In this document: positions 47,966 through 57,733 of the stretch, piece after piece
How the letters are laid out: each line of letters opens with the position of its first letter
Numbering within the stretch: position 1 is the first letter of the stretch
NCBI RefSeq assembly: GCF_024494385.1
Contig: NZ_JAEVLT010000003.1
Span: 271,995 to 335,994, forward strand
Direction: 5' to 3'
Source: Bacillus sp. EB600
Lineage (GTDB): Bacteria > Bacillota > Bacilli > Bacillales > Cytobacillaceae
DNA length: 64,000 bases
Made by a program: the position numbers and the translations under genes
Notes under the pieces: generated by a model
The model's input: only the letters and a program-made list of their open reading frames with translations
Database searches by the model: none
Told to the model about the DNA's origin: nothing

Positions 47966-48945
47966 AACAACACGGACAGCCTAGAATCGTCATAATTGGC
48001 GGTGGAACTGGGTTACCTGTCCTCCTAAGGGGCTTAAAGCAGTATCCTGTTGATATTACCGCGATCGTGACTGTTGCGGATGACGGGGGCAGCTCTGGGA
48101 GACTGCGGGATGAGTTGCATATTCCACCCCCAGGTGATATCCGAAATGTTTTAGCTGCCTTATCGGATGTTGAACCGCTGATTGAGGAGATGTTTCAGCA
48201 CCGCTTCAAAACTTCTAATGAATTATCAGGACACTCGCTTGGTAATCTGATTTTGGCGGCTATGACCTCCATTACAGGAGATTTTGTCCATGCTATTCAA
48301 GAGATGAGTAAGGTTTTGAATGTTCACGGCAAAGTTCTGCCAGCTGCAAATGTAAGTGTTGTTTTGAATGCGGAGCTGGAGGATGGAACGATTATTTCGG
48401 GTGAATCGAAAATCCCTTATTCTGGAAAAAGAATTAACAAGGTCTTTTTGACACCTCATGATATCCGCCCATTGCCAGAGACCATTCAAGCGATCCACCA
48501 AGCTGATATGATTATTATTGGTCCAGGGAGTTTGTATACAAGTATTCTACCAAACCTGCTTGTGCCGGTTCTTGGTCAAGCGGTCTGCCGCTCAAATGCG
48601 AAAAAAGTGTATATTTGCAATCTAATGACCCAGGCAGGAGAAACATATGGGTTTACAGCTAGCGATCATGTAAAGGCGCTTTATGATCATTTGGGTTGTC
48701 GTTTCATCGATACAATCCTTATTAATAATGAGGAAGTTCCAAAGGATGTTCAGCTTCGCTATAATCGGGAATTGGCCTACCCAGTTTATTATGATCTTCC
48801 GGTTCTCTATGAGCTAGGTTTGGAGGTTGTTCATGCCGATATTGCTAATCTTGAAAAAGGGGCATTAAGGCATGACCCAAAAAAGGTAGCGGAAATTTTA
48901 TATAATTTGCTTTTAACTGAAACCAAACGGAGATATAAAACGTAA
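47962..48945 (+). CDS. yvcK: Gluconeogenesis factor YvcK
   Basis: 327 residues, CofD-like fold, starting [21 protein letters not shown]. Binds UDP-GlcNAc in Bacillus and is needed on gluconeogenic carbon and for wall integrity. The [12 protein letters not shown] motif and [15 protein letters not shown] are conserved. Coupled to rapZ through an ATGA overlap. Confidence 0.96.
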   Translation: MKQHGQPRIVIIGGGTGLPVLLRGLKQYPVDITAIVTVADDGGSSGRLRDELHIPPPGDIRNVLAALSDVEPLIEEMFQHRFKTSNELSGHSLGNLILAAMTSITGDFVHAIQEMSKVLNVHGKVLPAANVSVVLNAELEDGTIISGESKIPYSGKRINKVFLTPHDIRPLPETIQAIHQADMIIIGPGSLYTSILPNLLVPVLGQAVCRSNAKKVYICNLMTQAGETYGFTASDHVKALYDHLGCRFIDTILINNEEVPKDVQLRYNRELAYPVYYDLPVLYELGLEVVHADIANLEKGALRHDPKKVAEILYNLLLTETKRRYKT

Positions 48946-49003
48946 TAGTAGCTATACAAATATTCCATATCGGTTCGGATTGGTGCAGATAGGTGGTGAA
49001 GGG

Positions 49004-49954
49004 ATGTCTTTCGCTTCGGAAACGAAAAAAGAATTAACAAATCTAGAATTGAAGTCTTGTTGCAGCAAATCCGAGCTTTCTGCTCTCATTCGAATGAATG
49101 GTTCACTATCTTTTTCCAGCCGGAAAATGGTTGTTGATATTCAAACTGAAAACGCAGCGATTGCAAGAAGAATCTATACATTAATTAAAAAGAATTATCA
49201 GGTTCAGGTGGATCTGCTGGTCAGGAAAAAAATGCGCTTGAAAAAAAATAACGTCTACATCGTCCGTTTAACGGAGCAGGCCAAGGTAATTCTTGAGGAT
49301 TTAAAAATACTAGGTGAAGGCTTTACCTTTACCCACGACATTTCAAGTGAACTGATCAAAAAGAAATGCTGTAAACGTTCTTATTTGAGGGGTGCTTTTC
49401 TGGCAGGAGGATCCGTAAATAATCCGGAAACGTCCTCTTACCATTTAGAAGTCGCATCGCTTTATAAGGATCATAATGATTCTTTATGTGAATTAATGAA
49501 TATGTTTGGGTTAAACAGTAAAACCTTGGAGCGTAAAAAAGGCTATATTACCTATTTAAAAGAGGCTGAAAAGATTACTGAGTTTCTTAATATTATTGGA
49601 GCTCATAATGCCTTGTTGCGCTTTGAGGATGTCCGTATTGTTAGAGATATGAGAAACTCCGTTAATCGGCTTGTCAATTGCGAAACAGCAAATTTAAATA
49701 AAACAATTGGGGCATCCTTAAGACAAGTCGAAAATATCCGTTTTATTGATCGAATTGTAGGTCTCCATATATTGCCAGATAAATTACGAGAAATTGCTGA
49801 GTTGCGTGTCACCTATCAAGATGTTACATTAAAGGAATTAGGCGAAATGGTGTCAGGTGGGACGATCAGCAAGTCCGGTATTAACCACCGTTTACGAAAA
49901 ATTGATGAAATTGCTGAAAAATTGCGAGCCGGTGAAATGGCTCCGAAAAAATAG
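49004..49954 (+). CDS. whiA: Sporulation/division regulator WhiA
   Basis: 316 residues from ATG 49004 after GGTGGTGAAGGG (the longer frame starts inside the leader). N-terminal LAGLIDADG-like domain (about 20-200, with [13 protein letters not shown]) and C-terminal helix-turn-helix (about 225-310, [25 protein letters not shown]). In Firmicutes it binds DNA and affects cell division and chromosome segregation. Same order as B. subtilis yvcL. Confidence 0.96.
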   Translation: MSFASETKKELTNLELKSCCSKSELSALIRMNGSLSFSSRKMVVDIQTENAAIARRIYTLIKKNYQVQVDLLVRKKMRLKKNNVYIVRLTEQAKVILEDLKILGEGFTFTHDISSELIKKKCCKRSYLRGAFLAGGSVNNPETSSYHLEVASLYKDHNDSLCELMNMFGLNSKTLERKKGYITYLKEAEKITEFLNIIGAHNALLRFEDVRIVRDMRNSVNRLVNCETANLNKTIGASLRQVENIRFIDRIVGLHILPDKLREIAELRVTYQDVTLKELGEMVSGGTISKSGINHRLRKIDEIAEKLRAGEMAPKK

Positions 49955-49981
49955 AGAAACAAGCTTGAGGAGGCATGTGTG

Positions 49982-50239
49982 ATGCAAGTAAAACAAGTAG
50001 AAGTTAAATTAAAAACAGGGCTTCAAGCCCGTCCAGCTGCATTGTTCGTTCAGGAGGCAAACCGATTTTCATCTGATATTTTTCTTGAAAAAGATGGGAA
50101 AAAGGTAAATGCAAAGAGTATCATGGGTTTAATGAGCCTGGCAGTTAGCTCTGGGACTGAGATTAACATTATTGCAGACGGCGATGATGAACAAAATGCG
50201 ATTGCATCGCTTGCAGAGTTTATTCAAAAAGAAAGCTAA
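49982..50239 (+). CDS. crh: HPr-like catabolite repression protein Crh
   Basis: 85 residues, ATG eight bases after GAGGAGG. HPr fold with Ser46 in the KSIMGLM helix, but at the PTS phosphorylation position the usual His15 is Gln (TGLQARPAA), which defines Crh. It cannot carry PTS phosphate and acts only as a CcpA co-repressor once HprK (32872-33807) phosphorylates Ser46. Confidence 0.97.
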   Translation: MQVKQVEVKLKTGLQARPAALFVQEANRFSSDIFLEKDGKKVNAKSIMGLMSLAVSSGTEINIIADGDDEQNAIASLAEFIQKES

Positions 50240-50278
50240 AAAAAAGGGTTTGACTGATTCATGTCAAACCCTTTTTTT
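50240..50278 (+). terminator. Terminator after crh
   Basis: AAAAAGGGTTTGAC / GTCAAACCCTTTTT stem with an eight-base loop. The A- and T-runs on both sides make it potentially bidirectional. Confidence 0.93.
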
Positions 50279-50319
50279 AGATCCTAAACCCAAACTAGCC
50301 ATAGTTTAAACTGGTTTAA

Positions 50320-50362
50320 CAAAAAAATAGAACACCCCCGGATGAAATCATCGAGGGGTGTT
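50320..50362 (-). terminator. Terminator after clpP
   Basis: AACACCCC / GGGGTGTT outer stem with an inner GATG/CATC hairpin. On the minus strand it is followed by TATTTTTTT, 27 bases after the clpP stop. Confidence 0.88.
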
Positions 50363-50388
50363 AGGTTTTAAAATCAATATGTTTCTTA

Positions 50389-50988
50389 TTATTTTTTATC
50401 AATCAATGGATTTCTGGTAATGATGTGGTCAATCAGACCGTATTCCTTTGCTTTTTCCGCAGTCATGAAGTTATCGCGGTCTGTATCTCTCGAGATCACT
50501 TCAATTGGCTGGCCAGAGCGTTCTGCTAAAATGCCATTCAACTTTTCACGAAGGAAGAGGATTCGTTTTGCAGCAATTTCAATTTCAGTTGCTTGACCTT
50601 GTGCGCCGCCAAGAGGCTGGTGAATCATGACTTCAGCGTTTGGTAACGCATAGCGTTTTCCTTTTGCACCTGCAGTAAGCAAGAAGGCACCCATTGATGC
50701 AGCCATACCGATACAAATTGTTTGTACATCAGGCTTAATGAATTGCATTGTATCATAAATAGCCATTCCAGCTGTGATGCTTCCACCAGGGCTGTTAATG
50801 TAAATGGATATGTCTTTTTCTGGATTTTCTGCTTCGAGGAATAATAATTGTGCCACAATGGAGTTGGCAACATTATCATCAATTGCACTTCCAAGCATAA
50901 TAATCCGGTCTTTTAATAAACGGGAATAAATATCATATGCTCTTTCACCCCGATTGGTTTGTTCAATAACTGTAGGGATCAAATTCAT
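50389..50988 (-). CDS. clpP: ATP-dependent Clp protease proteolytic subunit
   Basis: Serine protease core that works with ClpC, ClpX or ClpE. 199 residues from the ATG after AAAGGAGGA; the longer frame is leader sequence. The catalytic triad is visible: Ser in [11 protein letters not shown] (near 98), His in VMIHQPLGG (near 123) and Asp in RDTDRDNF (near 172). Convergent with crh. A CtsR box and SigA promoter lie upstream. Confidence 0.98.
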   Translation of the reverse strand: MNLIPTVIEQTNRGERAYDIYSRLLKDRIIMLGSAIDDNVANSIVAQLLFLEAENPEKDISIYINSPGGSITAGMAIYDTMQFIKPDVQTICIGMAASMGAFLLTAGAKGKRYALPNAEVMIHQPLGGAQGQATEIEIAAKRILFLREKLNGILAERSGQPIEVISRDTDRDNFMTAEKAKEYGLIDHIITRNPLIDKK

Positions 50989-51039
50989 AGTTCTTCCTCC
51001 TTTAATATGTAAAATTATTAAAAAATCGTTCGTATAGTT

Positions 51040-51069
51040 ATCATACACTGATGGTCAATAAAGGTCAAA
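51040..51069 (-). promoter_or_regulatory. clpP SigA promoter overlapped by a CtsR box
   Basis: On the minus strand TTGACC (51063-51068), 17-bp spacer, TATGAT (51040-51045). On the plus strand GGTCAAT-AAA-GGTCAAA (51053-51069) is the CtsR heptad direct repeat with one mismatch, covering the -35. Repression by CtsR and induction on heat or protein stress are expected. Confidence 0.85.
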
Positions 51070-51210
51070 CATATCGTTCTTGAATCGTTCGACAATCTTC
51101 ACCGTGCAGCAACCCATCCATCATGATAACCAACGATTTTATTTTTAAACATAAAATATACTTGCAAAGATGAGAAACATGACTTATAATAGGTAAGTCG
51201 CAATCAATTA

Positions 51211-51282
51211 GCCCTCGTGGTGCAACGGATAGCACGTAAGCCTCCGAAGCTTAAAATGTGAGTTCGATTCTCGCCGAGGGCA
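51211..51282 (+). tRNA. tRNA-Arg (anticodon CCG)
   Basis: 72-base cloverleaf: acceptor GCCCTCG pairs perfectly with CGAGGGC, discriminator A, anticodon loop CTCCGAA with CCG, and T-arm GAGTTCGATTCTC. CCA is not encoded. Its 3' part is the integration site of the small element that ends at 53414. Confidence 0.95.
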
Positions 51283-51289
51283 TCTCAAG
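51217..51289 (+). repeat. attL: 73-bp direct repeat overlapping tRNA-Arg
   Basis: From GTGGTGCAACGG to GGGCATCTCAAG, identical over 73 bases to 53342-53414. It covers all of the tRNA except the first six bases and extends seven bases beyond it, the classic footprint of integration into a tRNA 3' end. Confidence 0.92.
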
Positions 51290-51333
51290 ACCTTCTTGTT
51301 GTTGAGTTTTTCAACGCAATGAGGTCTTTTTTC
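51287..51333 (+). terminator. Terminator after tRNA-Arg (element side)
   Basis: AAGACCT / AGGTCTT outer stem with an inner GTTGA/TCAAC hairpin, followed by T residues. Confidence 0.65.
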
Positions 51334-51409
51334 GTTTTTAAGGTTTGGATGCTTTTCAATTTCGTGTACCACGCAACGAATAACACGCAATGGGGGGCAT
51401 TTTAGCATT

Positions 51410-51934
51410 ATGGCACGAAGAACAACGGTTAGTACAAAAGTTTTGGAAAAGCTAATTATCGTACAGGAGCAGCCAGTTAAAAATTTTAAACAAGCGTCCG
51501 AGGAGTTTTTGAAGCATTGCCGTATCAAAGGACTGTCGGACGGTACCATCAAGTTTTATCAGAAGGAACTAAAGGGATTGTTCGTAGCGTTAATTGACCG
51601 TTATGCAAGACGAGTTCCTATGACTAAGCGGTTGAAAACGGCATATGTCTCAGAACTGGGGCTCTTAGAGGAAACTGAAGCTCTGTTTGTAAGTGTCGAG
51701 AATGCCCCAATAAACGCTTGGACGGTTCAAGAGCGTCTGAAGCATTACGGAGTGATTTCTAAGGTCGAGGACTTAGTCCCAGTAAGTCCACACACATTTC
51801 GTAGGACGTTCTGTCGGTTAAAAGTTGAAGCTGGAGTAAATCTGTTTGTGCTACAACGGTTGACGGGACACAGCGACCTAGAGATGTTACAGCGTTTAGA
51901 CTTAGAGCAAGCGATTGAAAAGGGATTCGAGTGA
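51410..51934 (+). pseudogene. Degraded tyrosine recombinase (integrase) remnant
   Basis: An open frame of 174 residues, but internally deleted. Residues about 25-55 (FKQASEEFLKHCRIKGLSDGTIKFY) are the SAM-like core-binding domain of an integrase. The next stretch jumps into the catalytic domain (RRVPMTKRL, then VSPHTFRRTF, the HxxR motif, and TGHSDLE, the GH motif). The first catalytic Arg region is missing, and the nucleophilic Tyr expected in LQRY-DLE is absent (LQRLDLEQ). It therefore cannot be an active recombinase. Located next to the intact tRNA, as integrases normally are. Confidence 0.82.
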
Positions 51935-52387
51935 GGCTTCCATTACGGGAGCCTTTTTTGTTCTCCTTAGCGGATTGCTATGTTGTGGAGATTGCGGAAA
52001 TGCGATGACGGGTCGCAAAGCAAAGAATTGGGGCAAATATGTATACGAATACACTTGCTTAAGAACACCTCGGGATTGAAGAAGGATCTTTCTGATGCAA
52101 TATATTCGTACTGTTCATAAAAAAATGTTACTGCTTCTTCTTTATTTTCATCTTAAAAAGCTAATCCAATTAACGTTATAAGTCTTCGACGATTGACTGC
52201 TCCACCATTATCTTAAGCCATTTAACGTTATTTTTAAGCATATCGAGACTGATAAACTATTACTAAATTCTCCATAGGGTCTTTTATTCGAATGAATATT
52301 TCCCTGTTTTTGGAAAGAATAAGTATCCCTATCCGATGACAATATAATTAGTGTTATAAATAACATTATTCTCAAGGAGGATTTTAG
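51935..52387. other. Non-coding DNA inside the tRNA-Arg element
   Basis: No intact gene. On the minus strand about 52154-52213 reads as a short open C-terminal-like stretch (GGAVNRRRLITLIGLAF then stop), possibly an eroded gene. A TATAAT-like sequence near 52345, shortly before the glutamine-rich gene, may be its promoter. Confidence 0.35.
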
Positions 52388-52879
52388 ATGACTGACAAAA
52401 AACATATTGAGAAAGAAGTTAACCAAGCTGCTGAAGCCGAGTTTGCTGAAGAGATTTCCCAATTAAGAAGTCAAATTAGTGTATTAAAAAATCAAGTTGG
52501 AAATCCACAGTCTTATGCAACTCAAGGACAGCAGGGGCAAATGCAAGGACAGGGACAACAAGGACAACAAGGACAGCAAAATCAATTAATTCAACAATTA
52601 AATCAATTTAGTAATCAGACCCAACAACAGCTTAGACAATCGGATCAACAGCTTCAACAGTCCATTCAGCAAGCAATTCAAATTCTTACTCAGGGATTAC
52701 AAACTGTAGGCTCTAATCAAGCATTAAATCAAGTTAACCAAGCTATCAGGCAGGCTGAGCAACAACTTAATCAAATACAACAGCAGTATCAGCAGTATCT
52801 TCAAATGCAACCGAATCAACAAATGCAACAAATGCAACAATCTCAACCGAATCAACAATCTTCTCAATTAATTCAATGA
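52388..52879 (+). CDS. Glutamine-rich low-complexity protein, sole intact cargo of the element
   Basis: 163 residues, of which about 60 are Gln by my count. A strong AAGGAGG lies seven bases before the ATG. Residues 1-38 are charged and helical (KKHIEKEVNQAAEAEFAEEI); 45-68 are a GQQGQ-rich segment; 68-140 are a Q/L/N coiled-coil-like region; the tail is repeats of NQQMQQ. No Cys or Trp, no signal peptide, no membrane segment. Not recognised as a known family. Such composition can form amyloid-like or adhesive assemblies, or a spore-surface component, but nothing in the sequence proves any of these. A terminator follows at 52986. Confidence 0.75.
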   Translation: MTDKKHIEKEVNQAAEAEFAEEISQLRSQISVLKNQVGNPQSYATQGQQGQMQGQGQQGQQGQQNQLIQQLNQFSNQTQQQLRQSDQQLQQSIQQAIQILTQGLQTVGSNQALNQVNQAIRQAEQQLNQIQQQYQQYLQMQPNQQMQQMQQSQPNQQSSQLIQ

Positions 52880-52985
52880 TAATCTTGGTTTATATCTAAA
52901 CAATTAGCTTTTCCCGAAACCTTCAAGAATGTTTGTTCATTTTCCTTGTTATCCATAGGTATTAAACAGTCTTAAGTTATGAGGA

Positions 52986-53012
52986 GGGAGCGTCAATTCG
53001 ACGCTCTCTTTT
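52986..53012 (+). terminator. Terminator downstream of the glutamine-rich gene
   Basis: GAGCGTC / GACGCTC stem extended by two pairs, five-base loop, then CTTTT. Positioned 107 bases after the stop. Confidence 0.75.
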
Positions 53013-53341
53013 GGCAGGGTGCATTTGCAATTCCTTCTTTTTTAATTACCACTTATAACGCATTCTTCCACTAACCTGCAACGTTAGCTAAAGAAAATCT
53101 ATCCCTTTAACACAGACATTTAAATGTACTTACTCTACTCCACTACAACGATGATTGTAGGGCTTTTTTTATGTTTAATTTTCGGATGCATGCAGCAAAA
53201 CTCACTTTTGGGACGAAGTATCAAATGCAAGGGAACATTTTATAAATTTTTTTACTTTGGATGTAGCAACACCATATTTCGGGACGGAGTATGAGGTATA
53301 AGGTAATTTTCTCATTAGTCCAAAGACCTTTTGAGCCGATT
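53013..53341. other. Right part of the element, no gene seen
   Basis: Contains a second small hairpin CTACAA / TTGTAG followed by GGCTTTTTT (53148-53170) and an imperfect direct repeat: GGGACGAAGTAT... (53212) and GGGACGGAGTAT... (53282), 70 bases apart. No open frame with a ribosome site. It ends at the attR repeat. Confidence 0.4.
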
Positions 53342-53414
53342 GTGGTGCAACGGATAGCACGTAAGCCTCCGAAGCTTAAAATGTGAGTTCGATTCTCGCC
53401 GAGGGCATCTCAAG
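53342..53414 (+). repeat. attR: 73-bp repeat forming a 5'-truncated tRNA-Arg
   Basis: Identical to 51217-51289. The bases upstream (GCCGATT) cannot pair with the CGAGGGC acceptor strand, so this is a pseudo-tRNA left by integration. The strong terminator that follows was probably the original terminator of the chromosomal tRNA gene. Confidence 0.92.
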
Positions 53415-53447
53415 CCTCCTGTCATTCAGTTGACGGGAGGCTTTTTT
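53412..53447 (+). terminator. Strong hairpin after attR
   Basis: 13-base-pair stem AAGCCTCCTGTCA / TGACGGGAGGCTT with a six-base loop and T-run. Confidence 0.85.
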
Positions 53448-53579
53448 AAAAGTTTTTGCCGGTTAGCATCCGAGAATTGATGACGATTTTCATATTTTAT
53501 TAAATACTACTTTTCCCATCTTAAATTTTGTTATCAATTCACTTCCAATATTGTAAAATAGGAATAAGGGGGATTGGAT

Positions 53580-54884
53580 ATGAATTTGAAGGCAGGATTA
53601 TGGCAGCAGCAGACATTGAAGCTGACAATGACTCAAGAATTGTCACAGGCAATTGCCCTGCTGCAATATTCGACACATGAATTAACTGAATTTTTGGAGA
53701 ATAAGTCACTTGAGAACCCCTTGATAACGATCGGAGCTGCACCAGGTCAGCAACGAAAGAAAAAGGGGAAAGCAGAAAAGAGCAAATCCGATTGGATCGA
53801 ACAGATTGCCGATAAGTCTTTTTCTCTAGAAGAGCTATTACTATCGCAATTAAATTTTAAAAAATACTCAAAATTACAATTATCCACAATTAAAACCTTA
53901 TTAGAATATTTAGATGAGAGCGGTTACTTTAGAGGGGATACTGAAGAAATAGCTAAAAAAAGAACGATTTCCAAGGAGCTAGTCGAAGAATGTCTTAAAA
54001 TTATCCAAGGACTTGAGCCAGTAGGAGTGGGTGCAAGGAACCTTCAGGAATGTTTACTGATTCAAATTGAGTGGGAATATCCAGACGATGAACTTGCCCA
54101 AAAAATTATAGCTGATCATTTTGTGCTATTTGCTGAAAAAAAGTGGAAGCCTCTTGCAAAAGAATTGCAGGTATCGGTGAAGGAAATCCAGGATGTTTTT
54201 GATAGAGTTCAGGAATTAAACCCAAAGCCGTGCGCAGAATTTTCAACCGACCAAACCTATTACATTGTTCCAGATGCGATAATCGAAGTAACGAGCGAGG
54301 GTGTTTCGGTCCGTTTATGGGAGGCAGCGATCCCTAAAATAAACTTCAATGAATCCTATTATAAGCAGTTTTCAACGAGCGGGGATCATCAGGTGGGAAA
54401 ATTTCTGCAAGAAAAAATGCAAGATTTTCAATGGATTATGAAAAGTATTGAACAGCGGAAGGAAACATTGGCAAGGGTCATTATGAAAATAACCGAAAAG
54501 CAGTCTGAATTTTTTCTAAAGGGCCCTAAATACTTAAACCCGATGACAATGAAGGAACTGGCTCAGGAGCTTGATGTTCACGAATCAACGATCAGCCGTG
54601 CTGTTCGTGAAAAATTTGTGCAAACACCTTCAGGAACGATTCCGCTTAAATCCTTTTTCTCAAGTACCATTCAAACCGTTTCAGATGAGAACACATCCTC
54701 ATCGCAAGTCAAAAATGCACTATCCCTTTTGATTGAAAAAGAGAACAAGGAAAATCCTTTTTCCGACCAAGAAATTGTCGAGCTGCTAAAAGCAAAGGAA
54801 GGCATTGTGGTTTCAAGACGGACTGTGGCAAAGTATCGGGACCAATTAGGAATCCCTTCGTCAACAAAAAGAAAGAGATACTAA
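53580..54884 (+). CDS. rpoN: RNA polymerase sigma-54 factor (SigL)
   Basis: 434 residues, ATG nine bases after AAGGGGG. Region I is Gln/Leu-rich (LKAGLWQQQTLKLTMTQELSQAI), the core-binding middle follows, then the DNA-binding helix-turn-helix (MTMKELAQELDVHESTISRAVREKFV) and the C-terminal RpoN box in RRTVAKYRDQLGIPSS. In B. subtilis SigL drives amino-acid catabolism and levan genes with NtrC-type activators; none is present in this window. Adjacent to the glycolytic operon. Confidence 0.96.
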   Translation: MNLKAGLWQQQTLKLTMTQELSQAIALLQYSTHELTEFLENKSLENPLITIGAAPGQQRKKKGKAEKSKSDWIEQIADKSFSLEELLLSQLNFKKYSKLQLSTIKTLLEYLDESGYFRGDTEEIAKKRTISKELVEECLKIIQGLEPVGVGARNLQECLLIQIEWEYPDDELAQKIIADHFVLFAEKKWKPLAKELQVSVKEIQDVFDRVQELNPKPCAEFSTDQTYYIVPDAIIEVTSEGVSVRLWEAAIPKINFNESYYKQFSTSGDHQVGKFLQEKMQDFQWIMKSIEQRKETLARVIMKITEKQSEFFLKGPKYLNPMTMKELAQELDVHESTISRAVREKFVQTPSGTIPLKSFFSSTIQTVSDENTSSSQVKNALSLLIEKENKENPFSDQEIVELLKAKEGIVVSRRTVAKYRDQLGIPSSTKRKRY

Positions 54885-54885
54885 G

Positions 54886-55216
54886 AAAAGCGAAAGCGCC
54901 CGAATAAAGGAACGTCGACTAAAACCCGCCACTTCCTGTGGCGAACGTCGACGTCAGCACATCCTGTGCAAGTCCATATGGACTGGAGCTCATCGACCGA
55001 GATAAAGGAAACACGAAGAACGTAAGCGATTCGAAGTTGACTTATCGTAGGGAGATGGGCGAAGTACACTAGTCGATGGGCACTTGCCGACTAAGAGCGC
55101 CGCCGTCCTGGCGGCAACGTCGGCACTAGCACATCCTCGAAAAAGCTAACGCGTTTCCTTCGTGTGACGCAAAGCTGCCGAAGCTATGCTTGTCCTGTGC
55201 GTCGAAGCTAGACAGT
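54886..55216 (+). repeat. Dispersed intergenic repeat, largest copy
   Basis: Begins AAAGCGAAAGCGCCCG and ends CGAAGCTAGACAGTTATC. It chains modules seen separately elsewhere: the GTCGACTAAAACCCGCC block (36176), the CTGGAGC...GATAAAGGAAACACGAAG block (33809) and the GCCGCCGTCCTGGCGGCAACG block (44764, 59242). It fills the gap between rpoN and the glutaredoxin-like gene. Confidence 0.85.
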
Positions 55217-55269
55217 TATCATCGTTCAAAATGATATATTTTATCCTTAAAAAAAGGAGATTTTTCGTT

Positions 55270-55518
55270 ATGCCTCAAACGACTCTTACCTTATACACCC
55301 GTCAGCAATGCCACCTTTGTGAACAAGCAAAGCAGGCAATCATGGAGTTGAAAGATGAGTACCTATTTCATTTGGAAGAATTCGACATTGATCAAAATGA
55401 TGAGTTAACAGAGCGATATGGACTGATGATTCCAGTGGTTTTGATTAACGGAGAAGAGGTGGCTTTTGGCCAAATTAATAAATTTATTTTAAGTAATCGC
55501 TTGCAAAAGAAGTTTTGA
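55270..55518 (+). CDS. Glutaredoxin-like thiol-disulfide protein
   Basis: 82 residues from the ATG after AAAGGAG. Thioredoxin fold with active site CHLC in LYTRQQCHLCEQAKQ and the cis-Pro in LMIPVVLINGEEV, typical of the DUF836/glutaredoxin-like family encoded before cggR in Bacillaceae. Probably cytoplasmic. The substrate is unknown. It ends one base before the -35 of the cggR promoter. Confidence 0.87.
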   Translation: MPQTTLTLYTRQQCHLCEQAKQAIMELKDEYLFHLEEFDIDQNDELTERYGLMIPVVLINGEEVAFGQINKFILSNRLQKKF

Positions 55519-55519
55519 G

Positions 55520-55548
55520 TTGAAATTGATTTTAACTCCTGTTAGAAT
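55520..55548 (+). promoter_or_regulatory. SigA promoter of the cggR-gapA operon
   Basis: TTGAAA (55520-55525), 17-bp spacer, TAGAAT (55543-55548), upstream of the CggR operator. Confidence 0.7.
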
Positions 55549-55585
55549 GGGTTTTGTAGCAGGGGTGATTTTTTTTGGCTGTTGT

Positions 55586-55619
55586 GGGACATAATATGTC
55601 TACGTGGGACAGATGACGG
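55586..55619 (+). promoter_or_regulatory. CggR operator
   Basis: GGGAC-N6-TGTC-N4-TGGGAC-N6 tandem half sites match the known B. subtilis CggR operator pattern. It lies about 40 bases downstream of the -10, where bound CggR blocks elongation until fructose-1,6-bisphosphate releases it. Confidence 0.85.
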
Positions 55620-55650
55620 CCATGTACAACTTACAAAGGAGCTACAATTT

Positions 55651-56673
55651 ATGCGATCGTTCATTGATATCCAAAGAACATTATTACCGGACCTTCTTCA
55701 AGTTATGCAGAAAAGGTATACCATTCTCCGTTACATAAGCTTTATGCAACCAGTCGGCAGAAGAAGTCTTGCTGCCAGTCTTGGGTATACCGAGCGAATT
55801 CTTCGAAGTGAAGTTGATTTTTTAAAAGATCAAAACTTAGTTAATGCAAATAAAGTGGGAATGAGTTTAACCTTGGAAGGAAAAAATTTACTCGAAGACC
55901 TTGAGGGAGTAATGCGAGAACTAAGAGGATTCAATGAAATGGAGCTGGAGCTAAAGCATCGCCTTGGGATCCATAGGGTAATGATTGTGCCTGGAGATAG
56001 TGATGAAACTCCGATGGCAAAAATAGAACTTGGAAGAGCGTGTGCTGTCTGCATGAAAAGGCTTCTCGGAGGGGAAAATATCATAGCTGTAACTGGTGGT
56101 TCAACAATGGCTGCTGTTGCTGAACAGCTTACCCCTGATTTAGGTGAGAATAATATTTTGTTTGTGCCTGCCCGTGGTGGTATTGGTGAAGACGTTCAGA
56201 ACCAAGCAAATGTGATTTGTGCAAACATGGCTCAAAATACTCATTCAAAGCATCGAGTTTTTTATGTGCCAGATCAAGTTAGCACTGTGATATACGAATC
56301 ACTGATTAAAGAGCCAGGTATCCATGAAATTCTAGGGCTGATTCAATCTGCAAGCATGGTTTTACATGGGATCGGAGACGCTATTACAATGGCAGAACGC
56401 AGAAAGACAAGCCAAGAGCTCCTCCAAAAGCTTAAGGATGGAAATGCAGCTGGTGAAGCGTTTGGATATTATTTTAATGAAGACGGCGAAATTATTCATA
56501 AGTCATTAATTATTGGATTGCAATTGGATGACTTGGCGAAAATCCCCCATATCATTGCTGTTGCCGGCGGCTCAAGCAAAGCAAAGGCAATCCGGTCCTA
56601 TATGAGACAGGCACCCTCATCAACCATTTTAATTACAGATGAAGGTGCTGCTAAAAAGTTATTGAAAGGGTAA
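55651..56673 (+). CDS. cggR: Central glycolytic genes regulator
   Basis: SorC/DeoR-family repressor of the gapA operon. 340 residues from the ATG nine bases after AAAGGAG; the longer frame crosses the operator. N-terminal helix-turn-helix (about 30-85, GRRSLAASLGYTERILRSEVDFL), then a sugar-binding domain (about 90-340) with VTGGSTMAAVAEQL and GGSSKAKAIRSY that binds fructose-1,6-bisphosphate. Its operator is just upstream. Confidence 0.97.
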   Translation: MRSFIDIQRTLLPDLLQVMQKRYTILRYISFMQPVGRRSLAASLGYTERILRSEVDFLKDQNLVNANKVGMSLTLEGKNLLEDLEGVMRELRGFNEMELELKHRLGIHRVMIVPGDSDETPMAKIELGRACAVCMKRLLGGENIIAVTGGSTMAAVAEQLTPDLGENNILFVPARGGIGEDVQNQANVICANMAQNTHSKHRVFYVPDQVSTVIYESLIKEPGIHEILGLIQSASMVLHGIGDAITMAERRKTSQELLQKLKDGNAAGEAFGYYFNEDGEIIHKSLIIGLQLDDLAKIPHIIAVAGGSSKAKAIRSYMRQAPSSTILITDEGAAKKLLKG

Positions 56674-56725
56674 TTCCTTTTTAAATAAAAATATTATTTT
56701 CACGCCTACAAAGGAGGAACTTTAA

Positions 56726-57733
<1,008 letters not shown>

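Noticed and set aside
53342..53414. Second tRNA-Arg gene
   Set aside because: The 5' acceptor strand is unrelated and cannot pair with CGAGGGC, so it is an attachment-site remnant and not a working tRNA.
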